Shown here: positions 1 to 8,024 of the stretch, one piece after another
How the letters are laid out: each line of letters starts with the position of its first letter
Numbering within the stretch: position 1 is the stretch's first letter
Translations under genes and position numbers: made by a program
Assembly: GCA_035948415.1 (NCBI GenBank)
Contig: DASZJD010000054.1
Location: 1-64,000 of the forward strand
From: Acidimicrobiia bacterium
GTDB lineage: Bacteria; Actinomycetota; Acidimicrobiia; IMCC26256; PALSA-555
Length of the DNA: 64,000 nucleotides
Direction: 5' to 3'
The notes under the pieces: generated by a model
The model's input: only the letters and a program-made list of their open reading frames with translations
Told to the model about the DNA's origin: nothing
The model's database searches: none

Positions 1-1214
1 CGCTCGCCCCGGCGGTCGAGCACCCGCAGCAGCGCCTGCACGCACGACTCGTCGAACTGGCGTCCGGCGTTGCGGTACAGCTCGGCGACCGCCTCCTCTT
101 GCGGCATGGCCCGCCGGTAGGCGCGGCTCGACGTCATGGCGTCGAACGCGTCCGCGACGTGGATGATCCGGGCCTCGAGCGGGGCGCCGAGGCCGTGGCT
201 CTCAGCGCCGATCGCCGCCGCGCAGGGGGCCAGCGCCTCGATGCGGCGCACGAGCTGGACGCTGATCTCCTCGTGCCGGCGAACCGCGGCGTACTCGGAC
301 GCGGTGAGACGGCCGGGCTTGTTCAGGAGGCGGTTCGGGACCGTGAGCTTCCCGATGTCGTGCATGAGCGCCGCGTCACGGAGTCGTCGCAGGCGGGACG
401 CGGAGAAGCCGAGCTCAGCGCCGACGTACGTCGCGAAGCGGGCCACGCGGGCCACGTGCCCGCCGGTGTAGGGGTCCTTGGCCTCGAGGGCCTGGACGAG
501 CACCGCCAGCGTCGCCTCGTGCTGGTCGTTCACGGCGAGGTACGAGGCGAAGGCCTGCCGGGCCGCGAGGATCGGGGTGATGAAGAGCGCCACGATCAGC
601 GCCCCGTGGGCCTCGTACAGCCGGCCGAGGAAGACCCCGAGGATGGCGAACACCACGATCTCGAAGTCGGCGAACCCCCACAGATCGCTGATCTGGCGCC
701 GCAGCGACCCGCCGTCGCGCAGGCTGATCGTCACGCTCAGCAGCGCGATGTCGACGAGCCAGTACGCGACCGCGGCGGCGACCGCGCCGGCCAGCTCGAG
801 CACGACGCTGTGCGCCGAGCGGGCGACGAGCGAGAACGCCCCGGCGGCGGCGAGCGTCGCCAGCCCGAGCGTCCCCATGTTGAAGGCCAGGCGCCGCCAG
901 TCCCGTTGCCGCAGGTGCGGCCAGTAGATGCCGCCCGCCATGCCGACGAGCAGCGGCCCGAGCAGCGGCGCGCTGTCGCGGAAGACGAACACGGCGGCGA
1001 GCGAGATCATCACCGACGCCGACACCGACGAGCCGTTCGGGAGGTGCACCACGATGTGCTCGGCGAACGCGCAGAGCGCGGCGAGCAGGAGCAGCGGCGC
1101 CACGGCCGCGGTCTCGCCGCGGGCGGCGAACGCGGCGGCGAGCGCGACCGCCACCGCGAACACCGCGGTGCACCAGGCGCTGAGCGCCCGCGGGTGGGCG
1201 AGCTGGATGTCCAT
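1..1214 (-). CDS. Membrane HD-GYP-like protein (3' end outside window)
   Basis: The frame opens at an ATG at 1214, with an in-frame TAA about 45 bp upstream, and runs off the left edge. The N-terminal half is a chain of about six hydrophobic segments (roughly residues 10-210). The C-terminal half is an HD domain with a clear MHDIGK motif near residue 285 and a later VADAFDAM motif. HD-GYP proteins usually degrade cyclic di-GMP. Here the stretch that normally holds the HHE..DG.GYP signature is short and reads AAIGAESHGLGAP, so the second metal-ligand cluster seems to be missing and the protein may be inactive or a sensor. A 30-codon gene lies 57 bp upstream in the same direction and may be co-transcribed. 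The HD domain call is firm; c-di-GMP activity is doubtful. Confidence 0.8.
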   Translation of the reverse strand, partial: MDIQLAHPRALSAWCTAVFAVAVALAAAFAARGETAAVAPLLLLAALCAFAEHIVVHLPNGSSVSASVMISLAAVFVFRDSAPLLGPLLVGMAGGIYWPHLRQRDWRRLAFNMGTLGLATLAAAGAFSLVARSAHSVVLELAGAVAAAVAYWLVDIALLSVTISLRDGGSLRRQISDLWGFADFEIVVFAILGVFLGRLYEAHGALIVALFITPILAARQAFASYLAVNDQHEATLAVLVQALEAKDPYTGGHVARVARFATYVGAELGFSASRLRRLRDAALMHDIGKLTVPNRLLNKPGRLTASEYAAVRRHEEISVQLVRRIEALAPCAAAIGAESHGLGAPLEARIIHVADAFDAMTSSRAYRRAMPQEEAVAELYRNAGRQFDESCVQALLRVLDRRGE

Positions 1215-1270
1215 TGGGGCGGTGCCGGTCCTCGGGGGCAGGATCCCGGGGGATTAGGTGTGGGTCGGGT

Positions 1271-1363
1271 CTACTTCCAGGTCCGGCCAGCTCCCCCGGC
1301 AAGCACCACCGCAGCAATGCTCGATCCGATGAGAGCGACGCGGGCAATTGCACGCTTGCTCAC
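1271..1363 (-). CDS. Small 30-residue hydrophobic peptide
   Basis: A GTG at 1363 opens a 30-codon frame closed by TAG at 1271. About 10 bases upstream is a very strong ribosome binding site, GGGGAGGAGGGGG. The product starts MSKRAIARVALIGSS, continues with a hydrophobic stretch IAAVVLAGGAG and ends RTWK. It looks like a single short membrane-associated helix with a basic start. It is the first gene upstream of the HD-GYP-like protein and on the same strand. Codon use is less GC-biased than its neighbours (GCA, ATT, CTT). I do not recognise a family. The strong Shine-Dalgarno and sensible composition make it more likely real than chance. Confidence 0.55.
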   Translation of the reverse strand: MSKRAIARVALIGSSIAAVVLAGGAGRTWK

Positions 1364-1644
1364 GCCACACCCCCTCCTCCCCTTGGAGCTGGTGCCGACC
1401 AAGCGCTACTGAGGCGGCACCGCGATGCGCTCCGCTAGAAGCAGGGGCTATGCCCTCTGGTTCGTGACCCGGGACCCTGCCCTCGAGGCCCGGCGTGGAC
1501 TCCCTTCGTCACAGCAACAACACGGGCCACCAATTCTCACGCACTCGGGCAGGTTCGGCAACTCCCCGGGTCGGTGCTGCCACCGTGAGCGCGCGAATCC
1601 GGGGTCGGCACGGGGTTCCCCAGGGCCCGCCGGCTGCGACCGGG
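1364..1644 (-). promoter_or_regulatory. 281-bp untranslated leader/intergenic region with hairpin
   Basis: No convincing gene lies between the pirin stop and the 30-codon gene. Reading leftward, the region holds an inverted repeat GGTGCCG (1421-1415) / CGGCACC (1397-1391) with a 17-nt loop, ending 28 nt before the GTG at 1363. The strong ribosome binding site sits between the hairpin and the start. I compared it by eye with the cyclic di-GMP and cyclic di-AMP riboswitch consensus and found no convincing match. It could be a structured leader for the small gene and the HD protein, or simply promoter DNA. Confidence 0.35.
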
Positions 1645-2607
1645 CTACCGGGCGGCCGTGGTGGGGGGGACCGTCCCCATCCGCCCGGCCTCGAAGTCCT
1701 CGAAGGCCTGGGCGATCTCGGCTCGGGTGTTCATCACGAACGGGCCCTGCCACGCCACCGGCTCGCGGATCGGCCGCCCGCCGAGGAGGAGCACCTCGAG
1801 GTCGCCGGCCTGGTCCTGGCGCGCCGCCGCGCCCAGCGTGACCGAGTCGCCGGGGCCGAACACGGCCAGCTGCCCGGTCGAGACCGGCCGGCTCTCGGGA
1901 CCGACGCGGCCGCGGCCCGCGAGCACGTACGCGAGGGCGTTGAAGTCGCGGGGCCACGGCAGCGCGAGCTCGGCGCCCGGGCTGAGCGTGGCGTGGACGA
2001 GCGCGATCGGCGTGCGCGTGGTGCCAGGGCCGCGGTGGCCGGCGACTTCGCCCGCCACGACGCGGACGAGCGCCCCACCGTCCTCGGACCGGAGCAGCGT
2101 GACGCGCCCGGCGGGGATGTCCTGATACCGCGGTGGCACCCATTTCTGGGCCGAGGGCAGGTTGACCCACAGCTGGACGCCGTGGAAGAGCCCGCCGCGC
2201 GCGACCAGGTCCTCGGGCGGCGTCTCGATGTGGAGGATGCCGGCGCCGGCGGTCATCCACTGCGTGGCCCCGTCGGTGATGACCCCGCCGCCCCCGGTCG
2301 AATCGTGGTGCTCCATCGTCCCGTCGATCATGTACGTGACCGTCTCGAAGCCTCGATGCGGGTGCCACGGGGTGCCCTTCGGCTCGCCGGGCGCGTACTC
2401 GATCGCGCCCATCTGGTCCATGTGGACGAAGGGGTCGAGCGCGCGCGGCTCGACGCCTGCGAACGCCCGGCGCACGGGGAACCCGAGACCCTCGAAGCCC
2501 GGCGGCGCGCTCGTGACCGACAGGACCGGACGCGGGGTGGTGCGGCGCGGGTCGGGGCGCGTGATCGTGGGGAGCGTCAGCGGGTCCTCGACCGTGACCG
2601 CTGGCAT
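1645..2607 (-). CDS. Pirin family protein (cupin dioxygenase-like)
   Basis: Pirins are two-cupin iron proteins; bacterial members include quercetin 2,3-dioxygenases and redox-responsive regulators. The metal site is visible as HPHRG, a later histidine and MTAGAGILHIE, the usual three His plus Glu set, in the N-terminal cupin. The conserved core QLWVNLP follows. The start at 2607 is chosen because GGGAGGG lies 7 nt upstream; an in-frame ATG 16 codons earlier has no such site. The length of 320 residues is normal. It stands alone, divergent from the luciferase-like gene at 2726. The family call is firm; the substrate is unknown. Confidence 0.88.
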   Translation of the reverse strand: MPAVTVEDPLTLPTITRPDPRRTTPRPVLSVTSAPPGFEGLGFPVRRAFAGVEPRALDPFVHMDQMGAIEYAPGEPKGTPWHPHRGFETVTYMIDGTMEHHDSTGGGGVITDGATQWMTAGAGILHIETPPEDLVARGGLFHGVQLWVNLPSAQKWVPPRYQDIPAGRVTLLRSEDGGALVRVVAGEVAGHRGPGTTRTPIALVHATLSPGAELALPWPRDFNALAYVLAGRGRVGPESRPVSTGQLAVFGPGDSVTLGAAARQDQAGDLEVLLLGGRPIREPVAWQGPFVMNTRAEIAQAFEDFEAGRMGTVPPTTAAR

Positions 2608-2725
2608 GGCGCCCTCCCTTCTCGTGCGTGGCAACCGGCCCGGGCCGGCTCGCATTCCGTGCCGAGGCCAGCCGACTGCCGGCGGTCACCAGCCCGAGGC
2701 GCCGGGGACGTGGTAGAAGCAGGCG

Positions 2726-3571
2726 ATGCGCTTCGGCTTCAAGACTGCGCCCCAGAACACGACCTGGGCCGACATGCGGGCGGTCTGGGAGGCGGCGGAC
2801 CGGATCGAGCTCTTCGAATCGGGGTGGACGTTCGACCACTTCTATCCGATCTTCTCGGATTCGCGGGGGCCGTGCCTCGAGGGGTGGGTCACCACGACGG
2901 CCCTGGCCCAGGCGACGCGTCGGCTGCGGATCGGCGTGCTCGTCACCGGGATGCCGTACCGGCATCCCGCGGTGCTCGCCAACATGGCGGCCACCCTGGA
3001 TGTCGTCTCCGACGGTCGACTCGAGCTCGGGATCGGCGCGGGATGGAACGTCGAGGAGGCCACCGCCTACGGCATCGACCTGCACGCGTCCCTGACGGAT
3101 CGCTTCGACGCCTTCGACGAGGGCTGTGCCGCCATCGTCAGCCTTCTGACGAAGGAGACCACGACGCTCGGAGGTCGTTTCGTCCAGCTGCAGGAGGCCC
3201 GCTGCGAGCCGAAGCCGGTGCAGCATCCCCACCCGCCGATCTGCATCGGGGGCACGGGGGAGCGGCGCACGCTCCGGTCCGTGGCCCGCTTCGCGCAGCA
3301 CTGGAACTTCCCCGGCGGGGACGTGGCGACGTTTCGAGGCAAGCTCGACGTGCTGCGCGGGCACTGTGCCGACCTCGGACGTGATCCGGCCGAGATTCTC
3401 ACCTCGACGCACCTGCGCCTCCCCGAGAGCGGTGACACCGGCCCGCTCGTCGAGCAGGCCGAGCGGTTCGGCGACGCCGGGCTCGACCTGGGGATCGTGT
3501 ATCTGCCGCCGCCCCACTCGGCGTCGGTGCTCGAGCCGGTCGCGGCCGCGCTCCAGCACCTCCGCGGCTGA
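2726..3571 (+). CDS. LLM-class (luciferase-like) oxidoreductase, probably F420-dependent
   Basis: This 281-residue protein is a bacterial luciferase-like monooxygenase of the TIM-barrel type. It shows the family features: start MRFGFKTAPQ, WTFDHFYPI, LRIGVLVTGMPYRHPA, the LDVVSDGRLELGIGAGW block and PPICIGGTGERRTL. Actinobacterial members with this pattern mostly use F420 or FMN; the sequence alone does not decide. It is divergent from pirin across a 118-bp gap. The ATG is preceded by TAGAAG 6 nt upstream with no Shine-Dalgarno, suggesting a leaderless start. The substrate cannot be inferred. Confidence 0.87.
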   Translation: MRFGFKTAPQNTTWADMRAVWEAADRIELFESGWTFDHFYPIFSDSRGPCLEGWVTTTALAQATRRLRIGVLVTGMPYRHPAVLANMAATLDVVSDGRLELGIGAGWNVEEATAYGIDLHASLTDRFDAFDEGCAAIVSLLTKETTTLGGRFVQLQEARCEPKPVQHPHPPICIGGTGERRTLRSVARFAQHWNFPGGDVATFRGKLDVLRGHCADLGRDPAEILTSTHLRLPESGDTGPLVEQAERFGDAGLDLGIVYLPPPHSASVLEPVAAALQHLRG

Positions 3572-3605
3572 CGATCGTCGGCGAGCTGGTCGGCGGCGAC
3601 CCTCG

Positions 3606-4040
3606 CTAGGACACCCGCGTCCCTCGGGCTCGGCGCCGGCGAGCCGGGGCGACGCCGACGCTGGCGATCACCACGCCGGCGGCCAGGGCCAGCAGCGAGA
3701 CGTCGGTGCCCGGCGCGACGACGGCGACGACCGCGGCCAGGGCTCCGAGGAGCACGCCGGCGACGTTCGATCGGCGCACGGCGCGCGGCGTCGCGCCGGC
3801 ATCACCTTGGGCGGAGCCTCGCTGACCCTGCCCGCGACGCGCCCGGCGACAGCCGGCGACGACGATGGCCGCCCCTCCGACGAGGAGGGCGGCCACCACG
3901 AGCCATTGGACCACCGCGTTCGGTGCACAGCCGCATCCCGCCGCGAGCACGCCGAGCACCTGCCTTTCGCCGACTGGCGCGCCGAGTATCGCGCCCGGAG
4001 GCGGCGGCCCGGCGCGAGGGCGGCGCCAGGACGCCGTCAC
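3606..4040 (-). CDS. Hypothetical small membrane protein
   Basis: A 144-codon frame begins with GTG at 4040. It encodes a basic, proline-rich N-terminus, a hydrophobic segment around NAVVQWLVVAALLVGG, a basic linker rich in Arg and Gly, and a second hydrophobic region (LLGALAAVVAVVAPGTDVSL and on) before a basic tail ending RGTRVS. Two to three membrane helices are likely. I recognise no family. The opposite strand is also open here, as is common at this GC content, so the case rests on the membrane pattern and on the fit between the neighbouring genes. The true start may be internal. Confidence 0.5.
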   Translation of the reverse strand: MTASWRRPRAGPPPPGAILGAPVGERQVLGVLAAGCGCAPNAVVQWLVVAALLVGGAAIVVAGCRRARRGQGQRGSAQGDAGATPRAVRRSNVAGVLLGALAAVVAVVAPGTDVSLLALAAGVVIASVGVAPARRRRARGTRVS

Positions 4041-4108
4041 CGCGGGCAGACTCGGTGCCCGAGCGCCGGGGCCCAGCCGAATCCCCGCCGCCGAGGCCGG
4101 AGGGCCGG

Positions 4109-5074
4109 ATGAGCGTCGCAGCGTCGGGGCGGACCGGTCCTCGCCTCGCCGTCGGCGCCGGCGTCGTCCGGGTCGGCACCTGCTCGTGGGCCGACTCGAC
4201 GCTGGTCAAGGACACCCACTGGTATCCCCGCCGCTCGATGAGCGCCGCCGACCGCCTGGCCTTCTACGGCGAGCACTTCCCCCTCGTCGAGGCCGACAGC
4301 ACCTACTACCGGCCCCCGTCGGAGCCCTTGACCCAGGGATGGGCCGAGCGATCACCGGCGGGGTTCGTGTTCGACATCAAGGCCTACTCGCTCTTCACGC
4401 ACCACCCGACCCGCCCCGAGACGCTGTGGCCCGACGTCCGCGACGGGATCCAGGCCAACTTCGCCGGCAAGCGCACCGCCTACGTCGAGCATCTGACCTC
4501 GACCGCACTCGACGCGGCCTGGGCGCACTTCGTCGCCGGGCTCCGGCCGCTCCAGGAGGCCGGCAAGCTCGGCGCCGTCCTCTTCCAGTTCCCGCAGTGG
4601 TACCCGCCGAACCGCGCCCACCGGGAGGAGCTCGCGGCCCTGCCGGCGCGCCTCCCCGGCGTGCGGATCAGCGTCGAGTTCCGTTCCCCGCGCTGGCTGG
4701 CGGAGGGAGACCGCGACCGGACGCTCGAGACGCTCGAGGCCGCCGGGCTGGCGCTCGTGGTCGTCGACGCTCCCGCGCGTTCGGGGCTGACGACCGTCCT
4801 TGCCGCGACCCGCCCCGACCTGGCCGTCGTGCGGCTCCACGGTCGCAACGACGAGGCCTGGGACCAGCGCGGCGGGACCGCCGCCGAGCGCTTCCAGTAC
4901 CTCTACCGACGGGACGAGCTCGAGCCGTGGGCCGAGCGGGCGGCCCAACTGGCGGGCGAGGTGGACGAGGTGCACATGCTCTTCAACAACTGCTACCAGG
5001 ACTACGGCGTCCGCAACGCCCAGGACCTCGTCGAGCTGCTCGTCGAGCAGGGCGCCCGCCCGGAACGTTCCTGA
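4109..5074 (+). CDS. DUF72 family protein (YecE-like TIM barrel)
   Basis: The product carries the DUF72 signatures VGTCSWADSTLVKDTHWYP at the start, FPLVEADSTYYRPPS, FVFDIKAYSLFTHHP, LGAVLFQFPQWY, ISVEFRSPRWL and, near the end, MLFNNCYQDYGVRNAQ. DUF72 proteins are TIM-barrel folds of unknown function, sometimes next to nucleic-acid or repair genes. The start at 4109 is preceded by GGAGG at 4099-4103, whereas the frame stays open further upstream without a ribosome site. The length of 321 residues is slightly more than the usual 240-300 because of an N-terminal extension. It converges with the dehydrogenase at 5085. Confidence 0.85.
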   Translation: MSVAASGRTGPRLAVGAGVVRVGTCSWADSTLVKDTHWYPRRSMSAADRLAFYGEHFPLVEADSTYYRPPSEPLTQGWAERSPAGFVFDIKAYSLFTHHPTRPETLWPDVRDGIQANFAGKRTAYVEHLTSTALDAAWAHFVAGLRPLQEAGKLGAVLFQFPQWYPPNRAHREELAALPARLPGVRISVEFRSPRWLAEGDRDRTLETLEAAGLALVVVDAPARSGLTTVLAATRPDLAVVRLHGRNDEAWDQRGGTAAERFQYLYRRDELEPWAERAAQLAGEVDEVHMLFNNCYQDYGVRNAQDLVELLVEQGARPERS

Positions 5075-5084
5075 CGGCGCACCC

Positions 5085-6155
5085 TCAGTAGCCGCGGCCC
5101 AGGTCGACCTGGTTCAGCAGCGGCTCGCCCGCGAGGAACCGAGCCAGGTTGTCCCGGAACAGCCGGTGCAGGTTCACGAAGAGCGCCGTCGGCGCCGACG
5201 CCGAGTGGGGCGACAGGAGAAGGTTCGGTGCCGACCAGAGTGGATCGTCGGGCGGCAGCGGCTCGACGTGGGCGACGTCGAGCGCCGCGGCCCGGAGGTG
5301 TCCCCGCTCGAGGGCGGCGATGAGCGCAGCCTCGTCGAGGAGGGACCCCCGTCCGACGTTGCAGAAGAACGAGCCCGGCTTCATGGCCGCGAAGGCCGCC
5401 CCGTCCATCAGCCCCGTCGTCTCCGGAGTCTCCGGGACCGCGGCGACGACCGCGTCGCACTGCCCGAGCATTCTGTGGAGCTCGCTCGGCGGGAACACCT
5501 GCTCGACGTTGGCGGCCCGGGAGCCGGGTGTCGCGGACCGTCGGGTGGCCAGGACACGCAGTCCGAAGGCGGCGGCGCGCGACGCGACGGCCGAGTTGAT
5601 CGCGCCGAGTCCGAGCAGCCCGAGGGTGCTGCCCTCGAGCTGACGCCCGTACAGCGGCTCCCAGTCATGGCGGGCCTGCAGCTCGTCGAGGGCGCGGAAC
5701 CGCTTCCACTCCTGGAGGACGCGGGCGAGCGCGAACTCGGCGATCGCCACCGCGTTCGCGCCGGCCGCGGTCGTGAGCCGGATGCCGGCCTCCGCCAGCC
5801 CCGCGGACTGGAGCTGGCCGGTGCCGGCGCCGACCGCTTGGACCCACCGGAGCCGCGGCGCGACCCGGCCCACGTCGAACGGCAGGTCGATCGCGAGCGC
5901 GACGTCGAGACGCGCCAGCGCCGACCGTTGGGCGTCGGTCAGCGGCGGGGCCTGCTCGTGCAGCCGATCCGCGCCCGGCTTGCCGCGGGCGCTCCGCAGG
6001 TCGTGCGGCTCGACGTAGGTCTGGACCACGACCTCGACGCCACCGAGGTCCTCGAGGTCCGCGACCGCGGCTCCGAACCGCTCGACGTCGCCGTACCACT
6101 CGGGTGGGTACAAGATGCCGACCACGAGCGGGGTGGGAGCAGTCGGATCGGACAC
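5085..6155 (-). CDS. D-2-hydroxyacid dehydrogenase family protein
   Basis: This NAD(P)-dependent D-2-hydroxyacid dehydrogenase reduces 2-keto acids or the reverse. The nucleotide-binding motif reads GLLGLGAIN, with Asn where the last Gly of GxGxxG is usual. The catalytic trio is complete: Arg in CNVGRGSLLD, Glu in DVAHVEPLP and His in LLLSPHSAS. The length of 356 residues is normal. The start is a GTG at 6155 without an obvious Shine-Dalgarno. It stands alone on the minus strand; substrate unknown. The Gly to Asn change is seen in some relatives that still bind the cofactor, so I would not call it inactive. Confidence 0.87.
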   Translation of the reverse strand: MSDPTAPTPLVVGILYPPEWYGDVERFGAAVADLEDLGGVEVVVQTYVEPHDLRSARGKPGADRLHEQAPPLTDAQRSALARLDVALAIDLPFDVGRVAPRLRWVQAVGAGTGQLQSAGLAEAGIRLTTAAGANAVAIAEFALARVLQEWKRFRALDELQARHDWEPLYGRQLEGSTLGLLGLGAINSAVASRAAAFGLRVLATRRSATPGSRAANVEQVFPPSELHRMLGQCDAVVAAVPETPETTGLMDGAAFAAMKPGSFFCNVGRGSLLDEAALIAALERGHLRAAALDVAHVEPLPPDDPLWSAPNLLLSPHSASAPTALFVNLHRLFRDNLARFLAGEPLLNQVDLGRGY

Positions 6156-6254
6156 GGGTGGCCCCAGTTCGTCGACGTCGGTGCGGCGTGAACCTACGCG
6201 AGCTCGTGCCGGGCCGGGCCAGCAAGCGGGCCTCCCGCGGCGCGGGACGACCGA

Positions 6255-6806
6255 CTACGCGATGTGCCGCCTGCGGTCGGAGGTCGGGCCGCGATCGTGC
6301 TCGCCCCGCCGGTCCGTTTCCGACGACGCCTCGTCGTGCGCACGCGCGGAGTCGGCCGGACGGCGCAGCGTGGTGTGCCGCTCAACGAGGGCCTGAGCCC
6401 ACTCCTCGAAGTCTCCCCAGCGGGACGACCAGTCGTCCGGCCAGTGGTACTGGAGCGCGGGGTGCTGCTCGATGAAGGCCCGGGCCCGAGCGCGCGCGGC
6501 GCGCCATCGGGGCGTCCAGGCCGCTCGCAGCGCGTGGCGGCCGGCCGTGACGCCGCGTCCGAAGGCGCGGCCGAGGGCGCCGACGCCGGCGACGGCACGG
6601 GCGCGAGGCGAGCGTCGAGCGCGAGCCGCTCGACCGGGTCGCGGCGTCGCCCGCGCCGCGGTGCCGCGACCGGACAGCCGGGCGTCGGCGCGGACGATGA
6701 GGGTGACCGCGAGCACGGTCACCCCCGCAGCCACGAGCACCAGCACGAGCGCGAGCACGAAGCCATTCTCTACCCTCCCGGCGGGCCGAGAAAAACGTCG
6801 GGGCAC
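6255..6806 (-). CDS. Hypothetical protein with one N-terminal membrane helix
   Basis: The frame encodes up to 183 residues. A single strong hydrophobic helix, FVLALVLVLVAAGVTVLAV, lies near the N-terminus, followed by a long Arg/Ala-rich linker and a more conserved-looking patch, QHPALQYHWPDDWSSRWGDF. The start may be the GTG at 6806 or the GTG at 6758, which has GGGAGGG about 14 nt upstream and would begin directly with the helix. I do not recognise the family. It faces the cytoplasm or the outside as a single-pass protein. It is divergent from the CoA transferase gene at 6885. Confidence 0.6.
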   Translation of the reverse strand: MPRRFSRPAGRVENGFVLALVLVLVAAGVTVLAVTLIVRADARLSGRGTAARATPRPGRAARARRSPRARAVAGVGALGRAFGRGVTAGRHALRAAWTPRWRAARARARAFIEQHPALQYHWPDDWSSRWGDFEEWAQALVERHTTLRRPADSARAHDEASSETDRRGEHDRGPTSDRRRHIA

Positions 6807-6884
6807 TCAGGCGGTCCTCAGCCGGGCGGCGGCCCGGTCGCCGGTGTCGCGGCCAGGCGGCGGGGTCGTAGGATCCGGCGCTGC

Positions 6885-7970
6885 GTGTCCGGACGAAGCG
6901 CGTCCGCCGCGGGCCTGCTCGACGGCGTGCGCATCCTCGACCTCAGCATCTGGCGCCCGGGTCCCTACGCGACGCAGCTGCTCGCCGACCTCGGGGCGGA
7001 CGTGCTGAAGGTCGAGCCGCCGGGTGGGGATCCGATGCGGATCTTCCCGGAGCTCTTCGCGACCCTCAACGCCAACAAGCGCAGCGTCGTGTTGAACCTC
7101 CGCGACGGCAGCGATCGGACCCGGGCGCACGAGCTGGTGGCGGACGCTGACGCGCTGGTCGAGGGCTTCCGCCCCGGCGTCGCGGCCCGGCTGGGGATGG
7201 GTGAGGCCGACGCCCGCGCCATCAACCCCGCGATCGTGTACTGCTCGGTCTCGGGGTACGGCCAGGACGGCCCGCTCGCGACCGCGCCCGGGCACGACCT
7301 GAACTACCAGGCCTACGCCGGCGTCCTCGCGCCCGAGGGTGGCCCGCCGGTCCAGTGCGCGGTGCCCATCGCCGATCTCGGCGGCGGCCTCGCCGCGGCG
7401 ATGGGGGTGTGCGCGGCGCTGCTCGGACGGGCCCGCACGGGCGAGGGCGAGCACGTCGACGTGGCCATGGCCGACCTCCTGGCCTCCTGGACCGGCCCGC
7501 TCACCGGCCTGCGAGTGGGCGAGACCGGAGCCCGGCTCGGGCGGCTGCCGTCGTACGGCTCGTTCCGCACCGCGGACGGGTCGTGGCTGACGATGGGGGT
7601 CATCGACGAGCAGCACTTCTGGACCGCGGTGTGCGACGGCCTCGGCCTCGACGACCTGCGCGGCCTCGACCTGGCCGGCCGAACTGCCCGCCACGACGAG
7701 ATCCGGGCTCGGCTCACCGCGGCCATCGCCGCCCGACCCCGCGACGAGCTCGTCGAGGTGCTCGGCCGCGACGCCCCGGTGGCGCCGTCGCTGACCCGCG
7801 AGGAGATGCTGCGACACCCGCAGTTCGTGCACCGCGGCATGTCCGGCGGTGCCACCCCCGACGGGTATCCGTCCATGGGCTACCCCGTGCGGTTCGCGCG
7901 GGCGCCGGCCCGGCCGCCGGCGCGGGCGCCGGCGCTCGGCGAGCACCAGACCGAGGGCTTCGGCCCCTGA
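6885..7970 (+). CDS. CaiB/BaiF family CoA transferase
   Basis: Class III CoA transferases move CoA between carboxylic acids through an aspartyl-CoA intermediate. The hallmark N-terminus GLLDGVRILDLS, the LLADLGADVLKVEPPGGDP block, NLRDGSD and the catalytic Asp region APGHDLNYQAYAG are all visible. The GTG at 6885 gives the standard N-terminus of the family; the frame is open for 200 codons upstream but that part has no homology pattern. A TAGGAT hexamer lies 10 nt upstream. The length of 361 residues is normal. Two more members of the family are encoded at 9520-11873. The acyl substrate is unknown (alpha-methylacyl-CoA racemase-type enzymes share this fold). Confidence 0.87.
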   Translation: MSGRSASAAGLLDGVRILDLSIWRPGPYATQLLADLGADVLKVEPPGGDPMRIFPELFATLNANKRSVVLNLRDGSDRTRAHELVADADALVEGFRPGVAARLGMGEADARAINPAIVYCSVSGYGQDGPLATAPGHDLNYQAYAGVLAPEGGPPVQCAVPIADLGGGLAAAMGVCAALLGRARTGEGEHVDVAMADLLASWTGPLTGLRVGETGARLGRLPSYGSFRTADGSWLTMGVIDEQHFWTAVCDGLGLDDLRGLDLAGRTARHDEIRARLTAAIAARPRDELVEVLGRDAPVAPSLTREEMLRHPQFVHRGMSGGATPDGYPSMGYPVRFARAPARPPARAPALGEHQTEGFGP

Positions 7971-8024
7971 GCCACTCGGGCGCGTGGACCTCGACGCCGG
8001 CGCGCGCCAGCGCGGGCGTCGGGC

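Noticed and set aside
1364-1560. Cyclic di-GMP or cyclic di-AMP riboswitch before the HD-GYP-like gene
   Set aside because: Tempting by context, but the conserved CACGCACAGGGCAAACC or ydaO cores are not present.
1448-3559. Very long open frames antisense to pirin and the luciferase-like gene
   Set aside because: High GC leaves antisense frames open. These have no domain pattern, are Arg/Pro-rich and lie over well-supported genes.
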